Assembly (NCBI GenBank): GCA_965249185.1
Contig: CBDFLS010000002.1
Span: forward strand, 1,178,001 to 1,242,000
Reading direction: 5' to 3'
From: CBDFLS01 sp965249185
Lineage (GTDB): Bacteria > Chloroflexota > Dehalococcoidia > Lucifugimonadales > Australimonadaceae
Length of the DNA: 64,000 bases
The notes under the pieces were generated by a model. That model worked only from the letters and a program-made list of their open reading frames with translations. It was not told the origin of the DNA and did not search any database. This document shows positions 7,587 to 18,557 of the stretch, piece after piece (within the stretch, counting starts at the first letter, position 1; every line of letters begins with the position of its first letter). The translations under genes and the position numbers were made by a program.

Positions 7587-8393
7587 GTGGGCCCTTCATC
7601 CGGCGCCGAGCGCCCGCTTCCCTGGCTCCCCGACGAGCAGTTCGAGCTGGCCCTGGACGCCCAACGAGGAGCCCTGGCCCAGCCCGGCGATGGCGGCGAG
7701 CTCCTGACGCTCACAACGCATCGCGCCATCCGACTGGGACGGCAGGCGGGAAAACGGACGACCGCCGCCCTCCTCCTGGACCGGCTCACCGCCGTGGAGA
7801 TAACGGACGTGGGCCGTTCCGCGCGGCGCATGGCCCAGGGGCTGCTGGTCCTGGGCGCCAGCCTGGTCCTGGGGGCCGTGATCTGGGTGGTGCTGGACGT
7901 CTTCCTGTTCGCCCTGCTGGTGGCGGGGGTGCCGGGGCTCATCGGCATCTACATCCTGGCGGGGTACGCCTTCCCCGACGACCGGGGAGAGCTGGCGCTC
8001 CACGCCGGGGCCTACGCCCTGCGTCTGCCCCTGCTGAGCGAGGCGGCGCGCCGGGGCTCGTACCTCCTGGCCCAGCGGGTCTTCGAGCTGATGGCCCTGG
8101 CTTCGCCCCGGGTGGAGCGCGGCGGCGCGCCCGAGCCCTTCGAGGCGGGCTCCGACGGGAGCGACGTGGAGGCGGTGGCCCAGGCCAACCGGGAGCCGGA
8201 GGCCGGTCAGGCCGCCGGTCCCTCAACGCCGCCGGTCCCAGATGGGCCAACACTACCGGTCCCAGACGAGCCAACCGCCGTGGCCGAGACCGCCGAAGCC
8301 CCGGTCCGCCGCCGGACGGTCCGCAAGCCGGCTCCCAGCGAGATGGAGGCGCCCGCCGCCGTCCCTGAAGAGCCTCCCCCCGACGCCACCTAG
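7587..8393 (+). CDS. hypothetical two-helix membrane protein with acidic/proline-rich tail
   Basis: The 268-residue product starts at GTG 7587, with AGGTGG 5-6 bases upstream. Residues about 35-75 look like a small beta-rich domain of the bacterial PH type (LLTLTTHRAI..., then LLLDRLTAVEITDVG). Two adjacent hydrophobic helices follow at about 85-125 (LLVLGASLVLGAVIWVVL and FALLVAGVPGLIGIYILAG). The C-terminal third is rich in Pro, Glu and Ala, probably disordered and cytoplasmic. I recognise no catalytic motif. The PH-like reading is tentative. The stop codon overlaps the convergent tilS stop in a CTAG tetranucleotide. Confidence 0.75.
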   Translation: MGPSSGAERPLPWLPDEQFELALDAQRGALAQPGDGGELLTLTTHRAIRLGRQAGKRTTAALLLDRLTAVEITDVGRSARRMAQGLLVLGASLVLGAVIWVVLDVFLFALLVAGVPGLIGIYILAGYAFPDDRGELALHAGAYALRLPLLSEAARRGSYLLAQRVFELMALASPRVERGGAPEPFEAGSDGSDVEAVAQANREPEAGQAAGPSTPPVPDGPTLPVPDEPTAVAETAEAPVRRRTVRKPAPSEMEAPAAVPEEPPPDAT

Positions 8394-9826
8394 ACCGGCT
8401 GTTCCCGTCCGCGGAAGGAGATGACGACCGTCTCCCGCGTGGAGGGCGTGACGGCCGCCCAGGCCGCCACCCGGTGGCCAACGACCCACGCGATCCCCCG
8501 GGCGCCCACCACCAGCGGCACGGCGTCCCGCTCCCATCTCGGCACCTTCTCGTCCACCAGAAAGTCCTGGAGACGTTTGGGCCCATCCATGCCCAGCGGA
8601 TGGAACCGGTCCCCGGGCCTGCGCCGCCGGACCGCGAGGGGACCGCCCAGGGTCTCGCCATCCATGACGGCGGTCCAGGGGTCCCCACGGTCCGGGAAGG
8701 ACGGGAAGCGCTGGACCTCCACCAGCCAGGGCCCCACTTGGACGCTGTCCGGGACGTGCAGCTCGGCTCCCTCCTTGGGAATCGGCGGCGCCGGGACCTC
8801 GGGCCCCAGGGTGCAGCGGTCGTACTCCACCGAGAAGCGCATACCCGCGGGCAGCGCCAGCCGGCGGCCCGACGGGCCTGTGAGCAGCGCCTGCATGGCC
8901 TCCAGATGCGACCGGGAGAGGGCGGCGCTGGGTCCTCGGAGCGCCTCCCACGCCCCCTGGAACAGGCGGACGAGCAGCGGCGGGGGCAGGGCGGCCAGCA
9001 GCCCCCGGGGCCAGCCGAAGCCCCCGTCGCACCGCGACTCCTGGCCCTCGACGGCGGAGCGGGCCTGGGAATCCAAGAAGTCCTCATCGGCCTGGGCCGA
9101 GGAGGCCAGCCGGGCCAGCGCATGGCGCACCTGGGGGTTGAGGCGCTCCAGCTCCGGCAGCACCCTCCGGCGCACCCGGTTGCGGGAGAAGACCGTGGAC
9201 CGGTTGGTGGCGTCCTGGGCGGGCGTGACCTTCGCCTCGGCGCAGACCGCCAGGGTCTCCGCCCGGCTCACCTCCAGCAGGGGCCGCAGCAGCACCGTGC
9301 CGACGCCGGAGGGGGTATCCAGCCACGGCGTCCACTCCCGCATGGCGCCCAGTCCCCGCAGCCCAGCGCCCCGGACGAGCCGGAGCAGCACCGTCTCGGC
9401 CTGGTCGTCCAGGGTGTGTCCCAGTGCCACGGCGCCGGCGCCGCACTCCTGAGCCGTACGGGCCAGAAAGGCGTACCGCAAACGCCGGCCAGCGTCCTCG
9501 AGGGAGCGCCGCTCCTCCCGGGCGCGGGCCGCCACGTCGTCGCTGCCCCGGACCACGGACAGGCTCCAGCGGGCCGCCACCTCCTCCATCAGCGCCGCCT
9601 CCCGCCGCTGCGCCACGGGACGCAGGCCGTGGGAGAAGTGGGCGACCCGGAGGGATGGACGACCGGCCTCCGGGACCGCCAGGAGGGCCAGCAGCAGGGC
9701 CAGAGAGTCGGGGCCTCCCGAGACGGCCACCACCAGGGGGCGTCCGGCGAGCTCATGGCCATGGCGGCGGAGGGCCGAGGCCACAGCCCGGGCCACGCGC
9801 CGGGTCACCGGCGCCTGGACGGCCAT
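8390..9826 (-). CDS. tilS: tRNA(Ile)-lysidine synthetase
   Basis: TilS converts C34 of the tRNA-Ile CAU anticodon to lysidine, switching its identity from Met to Ile. With ATG 9826 the product has 478 residues. The PP-loop ATP-binding motif SGGPDS is at 36-41. The N-terminal catalytic domain includes HFSHGLR, GHTLDDQAETVLLRLVRGAG and the RNRVRRRVLPELE segment. The C-terminal domain has RRRRPGDRFHPLGMDGPKRLQDFLVDEKVPRWERD, the typical TilS C-domain. The gene lies 55 bp downstream of the CNNM/CorC gene. Confidence 0.95.
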   Translation of the reverse strand: MAVQAPVTRRVARAVASALRRHGHELAGRPLVVAVSGGPDSLALLLALLAVPEAGRPSLRVAHFSHGLRPVAQRREAALMEEVAARWSLSVVRGSDDVAARAREERRSLEDAGRRLRYAFLARTAQECGAGAVALGHTLDDQAETVLLRLVRGAGLRGLGAMREWTPWLDTPSGVGTVLLRPLLEVSRAETLAVCAEAKVTPAQDATNRSTVFSRNRVRRRVLPELERLNPQVRHALARLASSAQADEDFLDSQARSAVEGQESRCDGGFGWPRGLLAALPPPLLVRLFQGAWEALRGPSAALSRSHLEAMQALLTGPSGRRLALPAGMRFSVEYDRCTLGPEVPAPPIPKEGAELHVPDSVQVGPWLVEVQRFPSFPDRGDPWTAVMDGETLGGPLAVRRRRPGDRFHPLGMDGPKRLQDFLVDEKVPRWERDAVPLVVGARGIAWVVGHRVAAWAAVTPSTRETVVISFRGREQPV

Positions 9827-9881
9827 GGCCCCTTCCCTCTTGGGCGTTGTCGGTGTGAAAACCGGCGGCGCATGGGCGGCG

Positions 9882-11168
9882 TCACTCCTCCGGGTGCTCC
9901 GAGGACTCCGGCGGCCTGTCGACCAGCACCCGCTCGATCTTGACGCCCCGCATCTCCACGACCCGGAAGTGGAGACGGCCGAAGGTGAGCTGGTCGTCCT
10001 GCTCAGGGACACGGCCCAGGCGGTCCAGGATGAACCCCGCCACCGTCTCGTACTCGCCCTCGGGCAGGCCCAGGTCCATCCGCTCGTTGGCCTCCTGGAC
10101 ATTGAGGCCCCCGTCCACCTCGAAGGTGTTCTCGCCAAGGGCCACCACCTCCTCGGGGGTCTCGCCCTCCTCGCCCACCGGCCCCACGATCTCCTCCACC
10201 AGTCGCTTGCGGGTGACCAGCCCCGCCACGCCTCCGTGCTCGTCGATCACGATGGCCATCTGATGCCCCGGTTCCCGCATCTCCGTGAACAGCTCGCCCA
10301 CCAGCTTGGTCTCGGGCACGAAGTAGAGGGTGTGCATGAAGGTGGTCACCGGGTCGTTCCAGGAGATCTCACCCCGGGCCAGGGCCCGGAGCACGTCTTT
10401 CACCGACAGGAGGCCCACCACGTTGTCCACCTGCCCCTCGTAGACGGGAAAGCGGGTGTGGGAGTGCTCCTGGTAGATGGCCAGGAATTGACGAAGGGTG
10501 GTCCCTTGCTCCACCCACACGTTCTCCGTTCGCGGGGTCATCACCTCGCGTACCCTGCGGTCGCCGAACTCGAAGACTCGCCGGATCATCTCCTCCTCGC
10601 CGTGCTCGACTGTGCCAGCCTCCCGGCCTACCGTGACCAGCGTCTTGATCTCCTCCACGGTGACCACTGCTCCACGGCTGCCCGATGCTCCCAGCATACG
10701 AACAACCACTCCGCTGATCTGTTGGAGCACCAGTACCGCGGGGAGCAGGAGCCACTCGATCCACTGCAGAGGCAGCGCCACCAGCAGCGAAACCCGCTCA
10801 GCATGATGGGCGCCCAAAATCTTAGGGATCATCTCGCCGAAGACCAGCAGGGCCACGGTGACGCCCATGGTGGCGACCAACACGGCCTGCCGCTCGTTAT
10901 CCAGGAGGGCGATGGCCACCATGGTGGCGATGGCGGCGGCAGCGGTGTTCGCCAGGTTGTTGCCTAGGAGGATGGGAGGCAGCAGCCGCTCCGGACGCTC
11001 CACCATCCGGGCCACCCGGGAAGCTGCGGTCGACCCGGTGTCTGCAAGGTGACGGATGCGAACTCGCTGAAGGGAGAGGAGAGCCGCCTCGGAGCCGGAG
11101 AAGAAGGCTGAGAGCAGCAGCAGGACCCCAAGCAGAACCAGAATGAACACCCCTATCTCGTCCAACAT
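9882..11168 (-). CDS. CNNM/CorC (HlyC) family transporter-like protein
   Basis: A 428-residue membrane protein of the CNNM/CorC group, linked to magnesium and cobalt efflux or resistance. The N-terminus has a DUF21 domain of about four membrane segments. It contains FFSGSEAALLSLQRVRIRHL, GNNLANTAAAAIATM and VFGEMIPKILGAHHAERVS, the usual family markers. Paired CBS domains follow (VREVMTPRTENVWVEQ to RGEISWNDPVTTFMH, then AIVIDEHGGVAGLVT). The C-terminal CorC_HlyC domain includes GEYETVAGFILDRLGRVPEQ. The start at ATG 11168 has AGAGAGG six bases upstream. Ion specificity cannot be read from sequence. Confidence 0.9.
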   Translation of the reverse strand: MLDEIGVFILVLLGVLLLLSAFFSGSEAALLSLQRVRIRHLADTGSTAASRVARMVERPERLLPPILLGNNLANTAAAAIATMVAIALLDNERQAVLVATMGVTVALLVFGEMIPKILGAHHAERVSLLVALPLQWIEWLLLPAVLVLQQISGVVVRMLGASGSRGAVVTVEEIKTLVTVGREAGTVEHGEEEMIRRVFEFGDRRVREVMTPRTENVWVEQGTTLRQFLAIYQEHSHTRFPVYEGQVDNVVGLLSVKDVLRALARGEISWNDPVTTFMHTLYFVPETKLVGELFTEMREPGHQMAIVIDEHGGVAGLVTRKRLVEEIVGPVGEEGETPEEVVALGENTFEVDGGLNVQEANERMDLGLPEGEYETVAGFILDRLGRVPEQDDQLTFGRLHFRVVEMRGVKIERVLVDRPPESSEHPEE

Positions 11169-11303
11169 CGTCAACCTCTCTGCGGGCCGTGCCCGCCACT
11201 CTTCAGACTCGCCTCTGCCTACGAGGGGATGGTAGCACAGGGGTATCCCTGCGTCAGGACTGGCGCTACGATAGGGGCGAAAGGGTACAGCGTGAGGCCG
11301 CCC

Positions 11304-12326
11304 ATGCGCATCATCGGTATCGAGACCTCCTGCGACGAGACGGCGGTCGCGGTGGTGGAGGACGGACAGCGCGTCCGCTCCAACGTCATCGCCTCCCAGG
11401 TGGAGATGCACGCCCGGTACGGCGGCGTGGTGCCGGAGGTGGCCTCGCGTCAGCACCTGCTGCAGATCGTGCCGGTGATGGAACGCGCGCTGGCCGACGC
11501 CGGCGTGGGCCTGGAGGAGGTCGACGCCATCGCCGTGACCCACGGCCCTGGCCTGGTGGGCGCGCTGATGGTGGGAGTGAACACCGCCAAGGCGCTGGCC
11601 TACGCGCGGGACCTGCCGCTGCTGGGCGTGCAGCACCTGGAGGGCCACGTCTACGCGGCGTGGCTGGAGTACGCGGACCCGGCCTCGGAGCCGGGATTCC
11701 CGCTGCTCTGCCTCATCGCCTCGGGCGCCCACACGGACCTGGTGCTGATGCACGGCCACGGCGCCTTCGAGGTGCTGGGCCGCACCCGCGACGACGCGGC
11801 GGGAGAGGCCTTCGACAAGGCGGCCCGCGTGCTGGGGCTCGGATTCCCCGGGGGACCGGAGATCCAGCGGGTCGCCGCCGGGGCCCGCCCGTCCGTTGCC
11901 CTTCCCCGGGCGTGGCTGGGCAAGAGCCTGGACTTCAGCTTCAGCGGACTGAAAACGGCGCTGCTCCACCGGGCCCAAGAGCACGGCGTGTACCCACCGC
12001 CGCCCGGCGGGCCATCCCCGGAGACGGTGGCCGGGCTGGCCGTGTCCTTCCAGGAAGCGGTGGTGAACGTGATGGTGGCCAAGGCCGTGGAGGCGGCGAA
12101 GCGCCACGGGGCCCGGGGCCTCCTTCTGGGCGGAGGCGTGGCCGCCAACGCCCACCTGCGACGGGAGGCGGAGCGCCGGTCGCCGGTGCCCGTCCTGGTC
12201 CCCACGCCGCGCCTCTGCACCGACAACGGCGCCATGATCGCCGCGGCGGCCTACTTCAGGCTCAGCAGGGGCGAGCGCCATGGCCTGGCGCTGGACGCCT
12301 ATCCCACGCTGCCCATGGCGGGCTGA
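11304..12326 (+). CDS. tsaD: tRNA N6-adenosine threonylcarbamoyltransferase
   Basis: TsaD transfers threonylcarbamoyl from its adenylate to A37 of ANN-decoding tRNAs, working with TsaB, TsaE and TsaC. The 340-residue product begins MRIIGIETSCDETAVAV, the standard start. The metal-binding HLEGH is at about residue 110, and the ASKHA fold motifs HGPGLVGALMVG, DFSFSGLKTAL and GGGVAANAHLR are present. The usual SGGHT nucleotide loop reads SGAHT. GTG 11292, four codons upstream, is an alternative start with AAGGG before it. A TACGAT -10-like box lies at 11267-11272 without a clear -35. The gene is divergent from the CNNM/CorC gene. Confidence 0.95.
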   Translation: MRIIGIETSCDETAVAVVEDGQRVRSNVIASQVEMHARYGGVVPEVASRQHLLQIVPVMERALADAGVGLEEVDAIAVTHGPGLVGALMVGVNTAKALAYARDLPLLGVQHLEGHVYAAWLEYADPASEPGFPLLCLIASGAHTDLVLMHGHGAFEVLGRTRDDAAGEAFDKAARVLGLGFPGGPEIQRVAAGARPSVALPRAWLGKSLDFSFSGLKTALLHRAQEHGVYPPPPGGPSPETVAGLAVSFQEAVVNVMVAKAVEAAKRHGARGLLLGGGVAANAHLRREAERRSPVPVLVPTPRLCTDNGAMIAAAAYFRLSRGERHGLALDAYPTLPMAG

Positions 12327-12352
12327 GTCCACCGGCGCGGGGGTGAGTCCTG

Positions 12353-13357
12353 CTAGAGGAGCCGAACCAACCGTGGGTTGGGCGGGGGAGGCTCCTGCTC
12401 CTGGGGAATGGGCTGGTCGCTGATGGTCCTGATGTTGGGGCGGAAGGGGATGGGCCTGGCGGATGCGATATAGCCGGTGTCGTGGAGGATGTCCACGGGG
12501 GCGCCGGCCTCCACCAGCTCGCGGATCCGGGCGGGGGACATCTCACCGCTGATCACGATCTGCACGTGCTGGAAGCCCGCGTTATCGAGCTGATCTCGCA
12601 CCTCCTTGACCACGGCGGGAGGCACGGGCTTGGCCCCGGGCATCCGGGCCAGGCGCACGGCGTTCAGCCGCTCCTTCATGGCGCGGGCCACGGCCAGGGT
12701 CTGGGCCACCACGTCGCGGCGGGGGTCCACGTAGGCGATGCGAGGGACGTCGGGGGCCACGGACCGGTCGAAGGCGCTGGCGGCCAACTCCGGCGAGCCC
12801 ATGAGCTGGACCAGCGCGCCGGAGACGGTGGAGATGGTGGGCGTCCCGCCCAGCTTGGCGCCCAGGACCGTGGAGCCGCTGAAGCAGCCGCCCACCACGG
12901 CGGCGTAGTCCATAACCGCCGTCACGGAGGGGTGAACGTTGTGGGCGCCCACCGAGACGATGGGGATGCCCTGGGCCGCTTTCACGCACTCACGGGCCGC
13001 GGTGGCCCAGCCGGTGGAGTGGGCCATGATGCCGCAGACGGCGGTCTCGTAAAGGCCGAAGGTGGAGTAGGGGGCCGTGAGCAACAGCGCCGCCTCGTTG
13101 GCGGCTATCTCGTGCCCTTCGTCCAACCCCCACACCTCGCGGCTGGCCTCCGAGGTGACCCGGCTCAGCACCGCCTTCACCTCCTGGGTGCCGCACAGGA
13201 CCCCGTCCCGCGTGTTGTAGAACTCCATGGTCACCGTGGGGTTCAGCCCCTCGTTCCGTAGAATACGGAGCGTGTTGTGCAGATAGACCTCCGCAGTATC
13301 GCCCGTGATGAGGGAGGGGCGGACCTCGAAGTGGGGATTGAAGGTGGTCATGGTCAT
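12353..13357 (-). CDS. nicotinate phosphoribosyltransferase-like protein
   Basis: The 334-residue product resembles the short archaeal/Chloroflexi nicotinate phosphoribosyltransferase group, which makes nicotinate mononucleotide for NAD salvage. Visible features are TRDGVLCGTQEVKAVL near residue 50, SVGAHNVHPSVTAVMDYAA, the Gly-rich GGCFSGSTVLGAKLGG and the phosphate-binding barrel end SGEMSPARIRELVEAGAPVD. It starts at ATG 13357 with GGAG upstream; a second ATG lies two codons in. Members of the same fold include quinolinate phosphoribosyltransferases, so substrate is not certain. It faces tsaD convergently with a 26-bp gap. Confidence 0.75.
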   Translation of the reverse strand: MTMTTFNPHFEVRPSLITGDTAEVYLHNTLRILRNEGLNPTVTMEFYNTRDGVLCGTQEVKAVLSRVTSEASREVWGLDEGHEIAANEAALLLTAPYSTFGLYETAVCGIMAHSTGWATAARECVKAAQGIPIVSVGAHNVHPSVTAVMDYAAVVGGCFSGSTVLGAKLGGTPTISTVSGALVQLMGSPELAASAFDRSVAPDVPRIAYVDPRRDVVAQTLAVARAMKERLNAVRLARMPGAKPVPPAVVKEVRDQLDNAGFQHVQIVISGEMSPARIRELVEAGAPVDILHDTGYIASARPIPFRPNIRTISDQPIPQEQEPPPPNPRLVRLL

Positions 13358-13572
13358 GGCTACGCTCCAGGCGGTGTCGGGCAGTCCCGCAAAACGGCGC
13401 GTATCGTACTCCCCGGACGTAGGAGGCGCAATATCCCTCGGCACCCGATGTCCGGGCCCGCGCGGTGCTAACAGCGAGGGCTTGCATGGGCGGCACGAGC
13501 GCCCGCGATTCGATTAGGGACTCTGGCCGCCTGCGGCGGAGGGCCCTGGCCCCCTGAGGCTGAGGACCCTGG

Positions 13573-14301
13573 CTAGGGAGGCGTCACGCGGGGAATGCCC
13601 CCGAACCGGAGGCGGGCCAGCCCCCGCAAGTCTTCCATCGCCGTCTGGACGATCTTCACCCTCGTGTCAGGGTCCTCCCGCCACGTCACCGGCACCTCCT
13701 TGACGCGGAAGCCCCGCTTCACGGCGATAAGCAGCAGCTCCGTGTCGAAGAACCAGTGGTTGTTCACCACCAGCGGGACCAGGGCGCGGGCGGCCTCCCG
13801 GCTGAGGGCCTTGAACCCGCACTGGGTGTCCGCGAGGCGGGTCCAGAGCATGGCCCGGATGATCAGGTTGTAGGAGCGGGAGACTGCCTCGCGCTTCAGG
13901 GAGCGGGTGGTGTGGGAGCCCCGGGAGAGGCGGCTGCCCGTGGCCACGTGGTACCCATCATTGGCGATGGCCGACACAAGCTTGGGGAAGGCCTCCAAAT
14001 CGGTGGAGAGGTCCACGTCCATGTAGCTGACGATGTCGGCGTCGCTCTCGAGCCAGGCCCGCCGCAGCGCCCGTCCCCGGCCGCGCTGGTCCAGGTGAAC
14101 GACGCTCAGTTCGCCGGGGTGCTCCCGGACCAGCCCCTCGGCCACGGCCAGCGTGGCGTCGGTGGAGCCGTTGTCGGCCACGGTGATGCGCCAGGCGTGA
14201 TCCTTCAGCCGCTCGCCCAGGAACGCCCGGAGCGTGGCCACGCACGCCGGGAGCGCACGCTCCTCGTTGAGCACCGGTATGACGACTTCCACCGAGGCCA
14301 C
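13573..14301 (-). CDS. family 2 glycosyltransferase, dolichyl/polyprenyl-phosphate glucosyltransferase type
   Basis: A 242-residue GT-A glycosyltransferase that probably transfers a sugar to a polyprenyl phosphate carrier at the membrane. The start is GTG 14301 with GGAGG nine bases upstream, 2 bp after the GalT-like gene. The N-terminal motif VVIPVLNEE, the ITVADNGSTDAT nucleotide-sugar site, the metal-binding YMDVDLSTD and the DTQCGFKAL segment are typical of ALG5/DPG synthase-type GT2 enzymes. It lacks C-terminal membrane helices, so association would be peripheral. Pairing with a GalT-like protein suggests sugar-nucleotide use in glycan synthesis (inference). Confidence 0.85.
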   Translation of the reverse strand: MASVEVVIPVLNEERALPACVATLRAFLGERLKDHAWRITVADNGSTDATLAVAEGLVREHPGELSVVHLDQRGRGRALRRAWLESDADIVSYMDVDLSTDLEAFPKLVSAIANDGYHVATGSRLSRGSHTTRSLKREAVSRSYNLIIRAMLWTRLADTQCGFKALSREAARALVPLVVNNHWFFDTELLLIAVKRGFRVKEVPVTWREDPDTRVKIVQTAMEDLRGLARLRFGGIPRVTPP

Positions 14302-14303
14302 GG

Positions 14304-15386
14304 CTACAGCCCTCCCTGGGCCCGCAGCGCCTCCGCCACGGCGAATGGATCGGAGGCTATCACGCTCTCGGCGAAGAGCTCCATGCCTCCCACGTCGGAG
14401 GTGCGGCTGGCCAGGTCGCCCCGGTCCACCAGGCGGACGACCACGGGGAGATCGTCCCACGCCTCCGGCACCGGCGCCACCGGCGGCATCAGGACGCCCA
14501 TGTTAAACGAGACCACGCCCAGCCGGTCCCGGTAAGCCGCCAGCGCCTCATAGATGGCGTCCATGCCGTCCTCCAAACGGGGCGTCAGCACCATGACCTC
14601 CCGCTCGCGGAGCGGCGTCAGATGGGCGAGCACCCGCGCCTCCCGCGAGCGATGTCCGCAGCCCAGGGCCAGATGCACCTGGAAGAGGTCGTCGAAATAG
14701 GAGGCGCCGTGCCGCTGGCGGTACGACTCCACGTCCCGTCGCAGCCCCTCGATGCGAGCATAGTGCATCCCCCGGGCCAGGGCCACCTGGAGGTGTCCGT
14801 GGACCAGGGAGCCGCCGGCGCGCCAGAGGCAGTTCCACAGGATATAGGGGTAGCGTGCCTCCGGGTCCCACCGGTGAGCCTCGGCGATCCACTGGAGGGC
14901 CAGCGACAGATGGCCTTCCAGCGACTCGCGGGTGAAGGCCAGGGGGTCCGCCTCGCCGAAGACCACCAGGCTGTGCAGCGCGTCATACCTGGCCACGTTG
15001 GCCGCCGTGACGCCATGGGCGTTCTCCAGACGCCCGAAGGGGTCCTCGGGCGTCATCTCCAGGGGCCGGGCCAAGGGATCGCTCTCCTCCGGGCCGGCTG
15101 GGAGATGGGGCGACCCCGTTAAACCCGCCCCGGGCCGCTGGGCCCTCAGCGGGTTGAACAAGCTCCCCTCCCCGGTGACCCGGTTCACGACGCGCACCAC
15201 CCGCTGGGACTCCACCGCCTCCGTGGAGCCGAACTGCCGGGCGGCCCATGGCTTCATGGCATCGGGCACCCGAACACCCGTCTCCATGGTGGTCACGTGG
15301 TAGATCCGGTGGAACCGCTCTCGGTCGGCCGCCGGCAGGTCCCGGACCAGGGCTTCCAGGTAGGCGATGGAGGGCTTGGGTGGCAT
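14304..15386 (-). CDS. GalT/HIT-superfamily nucleotidyltransferase-like protein
   Basis: A 360-residue protein with the histidine-triad-like motif LVHGHLQVAL at about residues 210-220, matching the HxHxQ nucleotidyl-transfer motif of GalT-type enzymes. There, the second His forms a nucleotidyl intermediate. Upstream residues YPYILWNCLWRAGGS fit the GalT fold. Overall similarity to true galactose-1-phosphate uridylyltransferases looks weak, so the substrate is unknown. It sits 46 bp after purH and is followed almost immediately by a GT2 glycosyltransferase, suggesting joint expression. Confidence 0.7.
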   Translation of the reverse strand: MPPKPSIAYLEALVRDLPAADRERFHRIYHVTTMETGVRVPDAMKPWAARQFGSTEAVESQRVVRVVNRVTGEGSLFNPLRAQRPGAGLTGSPHLPAGPEESDPLARPLEMTPEDPFGRLENAHGVTAANVARYDALHSLVVFGEADPLAFTRESLEGHLSLALQWIAEAHRWDPEARYPYILWNCLWRAGGSLVHGHLQVALARGMHYARIEGLRRDVESYRQRHGASYFDDLFQVHLALGCGHRSREARVLAHLTPLREREVMVLTPRLEDGMDAIYEALAAYRDRLGVVSFNMGVLMPPVAPVPEAWDDLPVVVRLVDRGDLASRTSDVGGMELFAESVIASDPFAVAEALRAQGGL

Positions 15387-15432
15387 GGGGGTCGCGAAGT
15401 CCGGGAGTGGCTAGGACGCTGTCATTAGGGGG

Positions 15433-16959
<1,527 letters not shown>

Positions 16960-17018
16960 GCACGCCTCCCGCGAAATACGCCAGGACGTGTTCGGTTATT
17001 CAGCCACGGTGGAAGGAC

Positions 17019-18557
17019 CTAGCCCTGGAGCGGCCGGGCCTCCTGGGACACGAGCGGCTGCTCCAGGGCCAGCTTGTCCATCTGAAGCTGCACCGGTATG
17101 GGGTACTTGCCGGTGAAGCAGGCGTTGCAGAAGCCGGTGGCCGAGGGGTCACCGTTCACCGACTCGTGCAGCCCCTCGACACTCAGGTAGCCCAAGGAGT
17201 CGGCGCCGATCAGCCGGCCTATCTCCTCCACCGTTCTGCCGTCGGCGATGAACTCCGCCTTGGTCGCCATGTCCACGCCGAAATGGCACGGGTTCTGGAT
17301 GGGTGGCGCGCACACCCGCATGTGCACCTCCCGGGCGCCCGCGCGACGCAGCAGGGACACCACGTGGGGCGTGGTGGTGCCGCGCACGATGCTGTCGTCC
17401 ACCACCACCACCCGCTGGCCCGCCAGCACCTCCGGCAGGGGGTTGAACTTGTTCCGGACCCCCAGCTCGCGGAACCGCTGGTCCGGCTCGATGAAGGTAC
17501 GGCCCACGTACCGATTCTTGAGCAGGCCCTGGGTGTAGGGGATGCCAGACTCCCGCGAGTAGCCTTCGGCGGCGGCGGTGGCCGAGTCCGGTATGCCGAT
17601 GACGAGGTCGGCCTCCACCGGGTGCTGGCGCGCCAGTTGCGCGCCCATCCGCTGCCGCGCCATGTAGACGAGCTGCCCCTCCAGGATCGAATCGGGCCGG
17701 GCAAAGTAGATGTGCTCGAAGACGCAGTGGGCCTGGCGCTGGACATCCACCGGCGACGGGATGCTGGTGAGGCCGCTGCGGTTGATGACGACCGTCTCCC
17801 CCGGCGCCACCTCCCGCAGGAACTGAGCGCCCAGGTGGTCCAGAGCGCAGCTCTCCGAAGCCAGCACCCACCCGCCGTCGAGCCGGCCGATGCAGAGGGG
17901 GCGCACCGCCAGGGGGTCGCGGATGCCCAGCAGGGTGTTCTTGGTGGCGACCACCAGGGAGTAGGCGCCCTGGAGTGCCTTGATCAGATAGGCGGTCTTC
18001 TCGCGCCACCCTTTTCCGGGCGCCCAGGCCAACAGGTGGGCGATCACCTCCGAGTCGGTGCCGGTGGTGCAGTTCACGCCCCAACCCCATAGCCGATCGC
18101 GCAGCTCTTTGGCGTTGATGACGTTGCCGTTGTGGCCCAGAGCCAGCTCCACGTCGGGGCTGCTGGAGAGGATGGGCTGGGCGTTCAGGGGGCCGCTGGA
18201 GCCGGTGGTGGAGTAGCGGGTGTGACCGATGGCCAGGTGGCCGGGCAGACGCTCTAGGTCCTCCTCGCGGAAGGCCTGGGCCACCAGTCCCATGTTGGTA
18301 AAATTGCGGAGGGTGCGGCCGTCGGCCGCCGCTATGCCGGCGCTCTCCTGGCCGCGGTGCTGGAGCGCATACAGGCCGTAAAACGCGATGCGGGCGGCGT
18401 CGTTGGTGCCGGGAAGGTATACACCCACAACGCCGCACTCTTCATGCGGCTTATCCTGCGTCTGAGTGCGGGACGACCCGGCAGGGGCCAATACGCGCTC
18501 CTTGGCAGACAGTGGGCCAACTTCGTCAGTATACACGGAATCAGGCGGGAGATGCAT
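17019..18557 (-). CDS. purF: amidophosphoribosyltransferase
   Basis: PurF makes phosphoribosylamine from PRPP and glutamine, the committed step of purine synthesis. The 512-residue product is the Bacillus type. A propeptide of about 40 residues precedes the catalytic Cys41 in HEECGVVGVY, to be removed autocatalytically. Four cysteines expected to hold a [4Fe-4S] cluster are visible (HCVFEHIYFARPD, NPCHFGVD, CNACFTGKYP). The PRPP motif VVVDDSIVRGTT is intact. The propeptide is longer than the 11 residues of B. subtilis; an internal GTG eight codons in is an alternative start. A TATAAA-like -10 lies about 20 bp upstream, but no -35 is clear. Confidence 0.96.
   Translation of the reverse strand: MHLPPDSVYTDEVGPLSAKERVLAPAGSSRTQTQDKPHEECGVVGVYLPGTNDAARIAFYGLYALQHRGQESAGIAAADGRTLRNFTNMGLVAQAFREEDLERLPGHLAIGHTRYSTTGSSGPLNAQPILSSSPDVELALGHNGNVINAKELRDRLWGWGVNCTTGTDSEVIAHLLAWAPGKGWREKTAYLIKALQGAYSLVVATKNTLLGIRDPLAVRPLCIGRLDGGWVLASESCALDHLGAQFLREVAPGETVVINRSGLTSIPSPVDVQRQAHCVFEHIYFARPDSILEGQLVYMARQRMGAQLARQHPVEADLVIGIPDSATAAAEGYSRESGIPYTQGLLKNRYVGRTFIEPDQRFRELGVRNKFNPLPEVLAGQRVVVVDDSIVRGTTTPHVVSLLRRAGAREVHMRVCAPPIQNPCHFGVDMATKAEFIADGRTVEEIGRLIGADSLGYLSVEGLHESVNGDPSATGFCNACFTGKYPIPVQLQMDKLALEQPLVSQEARPLQG

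Noticed and set aside
8390..10138. 582-residue form of TilS
   Set aside because: The first hundred residues overlap the CNNM/CorC gene in another frame and have shadow composition; TilS similarity begins at ATG 9826.
14304..15386. Authentic galT of the Leloir pathway
   Set aside because: Only the HxHxQ region and general fold fit; no other Leloir gene is nearby, so a specific gene name is not justified.
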